The translations under genes were made by a program, and so were the position numbers. A DNA stretch of 40,591 bases, from NCBI GenBank assembly GCA_964454685.1, contig CAYVTZ010000027.1:1-40591 (forward strand), given 5' to 3'. The notes beneath the pieces are model-generated. The model ran no database searches and was not told the origin of the DNA. It saw only the letters and a list, made by a program, of their open reading frames with translations. Below are positions 37,753 through 40,591 of this stretch, in pieces; position 1 is the stretch's first letter; each line of letters opens with the position of its first letter. The stretch is from CAYVTZ01 sp964454685. Lineage in GTDB: Bacteria; Bacillota; Clostridia; Christensenellales; Christensenellaceae.

Positions 37753-40256
37753 ACCATAATCATTCTCTGTCTTTCCAAACGTTCCACTAATTCCGATGCT
37801 ATTCTGGTAATATCCGCATCCTCTCGGATCGTAGTTCCATATAGGTTTACAACGATCGGTTGTGCGCTTCCCGACGATATTTCTTGAAGCTGCCTGCCGG
37901 TTTCTTGAACTGGATAAACCTTTGATCCCGTCGGCAACTCAATCATCTCATCGCCCTTTTCGTTAATGCGTGTCAAACCACCCGGAAAATAACTCGTTCC
38001 ATCTGCTTCCGCAAATACGCCCGGCGGCAGTTGGTTCTCCTTTCCGCCGCCATCACCGCCACCGCCGCCACTGAATGTCGCTTCAAATCCCGTAGTGTTC
38101 CCCTTCAAAACCACTTCCAACGTTGCCTTGGGTGTCCATCCTCCCAAAAAGGCAGTAAGCTGTCCACACGCAGTTTCAAAATTCATATTCCCTGATTCAA
38201 TCGCCGACAGTAAATTTGTCGAATGTGCCTCCAGCGCAGCCTTCTGCGTCTCAATCACAGAAATCTGATCTTCCAGTGATGTGATCTTTTCTGTGTCTTC
38301 CGGTGTGTTTTTCTTGACTGAGTCCAGCTCTGCGCGTTTTGCTACCAAATCTGCATCCATGCTATCCAGTACGCTTTTTGTCGCATCCCGCATCATGCCG
38401 CCTGTATCCACTGTCAGTCCTTGAACCAAATTGCCAATGCTTTTCTGCAAAGCGTCGCCGTTCCCACGATCATCATCGGAAATGCCCGCTTTATAATCCG
38501 TATTCAGTGTGCTGGCAATTTCGTCTATCTGCTCCTTCGATGCATTTCCGCTCTCAATCAACTGTTGAAACCCTTGTAGCTGGTTCAAATCGCCCTGTGT
38601 TTCTTGAATTCCCGGCGCAATCATCGCATTCATCATGTCCGCATATTTCGTACCAGAAAGGATGCTCTGCTCCTCCTGCTTTGCGTTCTGCTTCGCCTCT
38701 TCTGCCGCATTCCCGTTCACTTGGTTATTATAATTTTCCCGCGCCACGCCAACGCCCGCGCTCGCCTCTCGCTTGTCCGCAAAGCTTTCTTCCATCGATT
38801 GCATGTAGGGTCGCCATTTTCCTCCGGAAGCATTTTCTCGTGTCTTTGCCCCTTCTAACTCAGCATTCGCATGCCCTAACTCTGTATTCGCAGATTCCAC
38901 AGCCATTCTATATGCATCAACACCTTTACTATTGCCTACACCAACGTACTTCTCCTGCTGCTCATACGTCATTCCATTCAGCCGGTCAACCTCGCGCTCC
39001 TTTTGCGCAACAATCTGCTCGTTGCCGCTCACGTCCTTCACATCCGCCTGCCAATCTGCATATCCCTTTTCATCCGCTTTCACGGCTTCTTTGAAAGCAG
39101 TCTGGCTCTCCTGCAATACCTTCTCCGCATCCTGCTCTTTACTAATCGCCGCCTTCAATTCGCCTCGCGCCAGCTCCGCGCGAATTTCGCGCTCCACTGC
39201 GTCCACAACCTTGTCCACTTCCTGACGCTGAATCTGCCAAAGCCCGTTCACCTTCTCAATCGCGCCCTCCAATGCCGGGAATTCCGTCAAAAGTCCTTGC
39301 GCCACAAGGTCAATCTGCCTGCTGTCCGCACCGCTCTGAATCAGCTTGTCCAGATTCTCCACCCCGCTTAGCATTGCATTAAGATCACCCATCTGCTTAT
39401 TGTAATTGTCTCCGGCCGCATCCATCGCGCTGTCATAAGTCTCCGCCACCTCTTCCAGCTTATCCCGCGTATCCGTCAATGGCTGATTAATTTCTTCCAA
39501 ATGCTGTTGCAACAGCGTAACGCCTGCAACCACGCCTGAAATCGCCAGCCCCACCCAGCCCCATGGGCTTGCCGCCTGCGAAGCGTTTAATCCTTTCTGT
39601 GCCGCATCTGCTCCGGCTGTCGAACTTTGCAAAAACCCCATCGAGGTTCCCATCGTCCGAAAGGAAGAGATCACTTCCCCAATTCCATTCCCAAAGTCCA
39701 GCGCGTCTTGTAATGCGGAGAATGCGCTCACCGCACCCTCCACAGGAGATTTCATTCCATCGAACGCGCTCTTCGCCTGCTTCGTATTGTCAATCAGCGA
39801 CATCAACGAGCTTGCCGTGCTCTTCATCGCTCCCGTCGCCTTGCCAATCTGTTCAAAAGCACTCATGGATGTTTTCGCTTCATCCGCGCCATCTTTGAGC
39901 GCGCTCAGTTTTTGCGTCGTCGCCTCAATGCCCGTTTCCGTCACCGTCATCGAAAAATTCTGCGATTGCATCGCAGACATAGATGCCCGCACCGCTTCCA
40001 TCGCGCTTGCATCCACATCCACGCCCAGCGATATACTTTGCGCTTGGCTGAGTGCCGCATAGTTCGCTTGCGCCGCTTGAATCTGCGAACAATCCACCTG
40101 CACCGTCTTTTGTGTCAGCTTAATATTCTCAAAGATAGAAGTCTCTTGCCGCGCAGCCGCCATGGACTGGGAAAATCGGCTCATGTTCCCCTGTATCGTG
40201 CTCAGCACCGAGCTGATGTTGTCTTTTAGGCTAACCACGCCTTCAATTTGTTCCAT
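37749..40256 (-). CDS. Orphan full-length tape measure protein
   Basis: About 835 residues from ATG 40256 (MEQIEGVVSLKDNISSVLST), eight bases after AAAGG. The first 300 residues and last 75 match the in-place tape measure. The middle (about 310-740) diverges, with an LSGVENLDKLIQSG region, long coiled coils and a Gly-rich FSGGGGGDGGG linker. The C-terminal tail carries a third variant (SSGSAQPIVVNLYGTTIRED). It is out of place: upstream lies a lipoprotein relic with terminator, not a chaperone, and downstream come lipoproteins and the portal. It is intact, so it may be a spare of different length or a displaced earlier gene. Confidence 0.88.
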   Translation of the reverse strand: MEQIEGVVSLKDNISSVLSTIQGNMSRFSQSMAAARQETSIFENIKLTQKTVQVDCSQIQAAQANYAALSQAQSISLGVDVDASAMEAVRASMSAMQSQNFSMTVTETGIEATTQKLSALKDGADEAKTSMSAFEQIGKATGAMKSTASSLMSLIDNTKQAKSAFDGMKSPVEGAVSAFSALQDALDFGNGIGEVISSFRTMGTSMGFLQSSTAGADAAQKGLNASQAASPWGWVGLAISGVVAGVTLLQQHLEEINQPLTDTRDKLEEVAETYDSAMDAAGDNYNKQMGDLNAMLSGVENLDKLIQSGADSRQIDLVAQGLLTEFPALEGAIEKVNGLWQIQRQEVDKVVDAVEREIRAELARGELKAAISKEQDAEKVLQESQTAFKEAVKADEKGYADWQADVKDVSGNEQIVAQKEREVDRLNGMTYEQQEKYVGVGNSKGVDAYRMAVESANTELGHANAELEGAKTRENASGGKWRPYMQSMEESFADKREASAGVGVARENYNNQVNGNAAEEAKQNAKQEEQSILSGTKYADMMNAMIAPGIQETQGDLNQLQGFQQLIESGNASKEQIDEIASTLNTDYKAGISDDDRGNGDALQKSIGNLVQGLTVDTGGMMRDATKSVLDSMDADLVAKRAELDSVKKNTPEDTEKITSLEDQISVIETQKAALEAHSTNLLSAIESGNMNFETACGQLTAFLGGWTPKATLEVVLKGNTTGFEATFSGGGGGDGGGKENQLPPGVFAEADGTSYFPGGLTRINEKGDEMIELPTGSKVYPVQETGRQLQEISSGSAQPIVVNLYGTTIREDADITRIASELVERLERQRMIMV

Positions 40257-40279
40257 ATCATGCACCTTTCTTTCTCATC

Positions 40280-40309
40280 AAAAAAGAGCGTGCCCTTGCA
40301 CACTCTTTT
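40280..40309 (-). terminator. Terminator of the truncated lipoprotein
   Basis: Repeat-family hairpin AAAGAGTGTGC-AAGG-GCACGCTCTTT followed by TTTG, just upstream of the orphan tape-measure start. Flanking sequence is nearly identical to that at 37225-37290. Confidence 0.78.
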
Positions 40310-40336
40310 AATCCCTTTGCCTTCACCAAGCACGGC

Positions 40337-40442
40337 TCATTCTACGCCATACTCCTTGTCATATGCATCAGCCGCTTCCTTGGACTGGCTCATGAACAAA
40401 CATAACTCACCGTCTTCACGAAACTGAAATGTTAAACGATAC
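40337..40442 (-). pseudogene. Truncated lipoprotein cut by an insertion sequence
   Basis: Encodes the last 34 residues of a lipoprotein related to cassette E (YRLTFQFREDGEL then SKEAADAYDKEYGVE and stop). Homology to 37281-37380 stops abruptly at about 40442, where insertion-sequence-like DNA begins. The 5' part should lie beyond the element if the insertion was simple. Confidence 0.8.
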
Positions 40443-40494
40443 GATAGTGCGTAAAATTTTGTGTAAAGTCCAAAAGTCAGATAAAGTCTTTGTT

Positions 40495-40525
40495 AGCCCT
40501 GGTCAATCGGCCAGGGCTGTTTCTT
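40495..40525 (+). terminator. Subterminal hairpin of the insertion sequence
   Basis: A perfect 8-bp stem AGCCCTGG/CCAGGGCT (40495-40502, 40511-40518) followed by GTTTCTT. It probably blocks transcription entering the element from outside. Confidence 0.55.
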
Positions 40526-40553
40526 ACAACGAGATATTGCCCCCGTACCCGAT

Positions 40554-40582
40554 TTGATGGACACAAAAACATCAGATATAAT
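40554..40582 (+). promoter_or_regulatory. Inward promoter of the insertion sequence
   Basis: TTGATG (40554-40559), 17-bp spacer, TATAAT (40577-40582), pointing right towards the presumed transposase gene. Confidence 0.6.
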
Positions 40583-40591
40583 GAAAAGCAG

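Larger units (their letters stand above)
40443..40591. mobile_element. End of an insertion sequence, IS256-type terminal repeat
   Basis: Begins with GATAGTGCGTAAAATTTTG followed by TGTAAAGTCC. This resembles the terminal inverted repeats of IS256-family elements, which share a TTTACACAAAAT core (inference from memory of the family). A subterminal hairpin and an inward promoter follow, a usual IS layout. The transposase itself lies outside the window. Confidence 0.55.

Overview
The window looks like a Clostridia-type Firmicute chromosome. Shine-Dalgarno sites are strong (AGGAGG class), and the host genes include class III fructose-bisphosphatase, an Lsa-like ABC-F protein and a LytTR/GHKL pair. 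No species can be named. About 10.5 kb of host genes at the left meets a roughly 30 kb contractile-tail phage or tailocin region that is entirely on the minus strand. The two meet at a bidirectional terminator (10566-10602).

Host part (1-10.6 kb): a DHH-family phosphoesterase; an Lsa-like ABC-F ribosome-protection ATPase with a leader that reads as a ribosome-controlled attenuator (7-codon leader ORF, three mutually exclusive pairings, terminator); an ECF sigma factor with an extended C-terminus and an ECF-type promoter in front of its own gene; fbp followed by a YdcF-like membrane protein; a ferredoxin convergent with a cyclic-nucleotide-binding domain protein that lacks a DNA-binding domain; and an Agr/LytTR-type response regulator with its GHKL kinase.

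Phage part (40.4 -> 10.6 kb, minus strand): gene order follows the PBSX (xkd) late operon. It runs portal, connectors, gp10-like, tail terminator, sheath, tube, assembly chaperone (with a canonical A AAA AAC -1 frameshift site), tape measure, LysM protein, XkdQ/R/S-like hub and wedge proteins, baseplate J, YmfQ-like, six tail-fibre paralogues, amidase, holin and a second small membrane protein. No terminase, scaffold, protease, major capsid protein, integrase, repressor or replication gene is visible. The portal stop overlaps the next connector start, so no capsid genes sit where they usually do. This fits a domesticated tail element (tailocin-like) or a heavily rebuilt prophage.

The most unusual content is an array of tape-measure 3' ends, each followed by a small lipoprotein gene. 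Two full-length tape-measure genes and five truncated tape-measure 3' ends occur. Six intact lipoprotein genes and one IS-cut remnant sit beside them. Most units read: tape-measure 3' end carrying a promoter whose -35 box overlaps the tape-measure stop codon, then a lipoprotein, then a hairpin terminator. These are autonomous moron-type cassettes anchored on tape-measure tails. I infer a superinfection-exclusion or immunity locus that grows by recombination at the tape-measure 3' end, much as displaced Rhs or CdiA tips accumulate. Next to the first array lie two tandem, paralogous candidate small RNAs with a shared 33-bp promoter element. The fibre genes form a second cassette array with near-repeated N-terminal modules and a fossil holin between two fibres. 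The right edge runs into what looks like an IS256-type insertion sequence end that cuts a lipoprotein gene.
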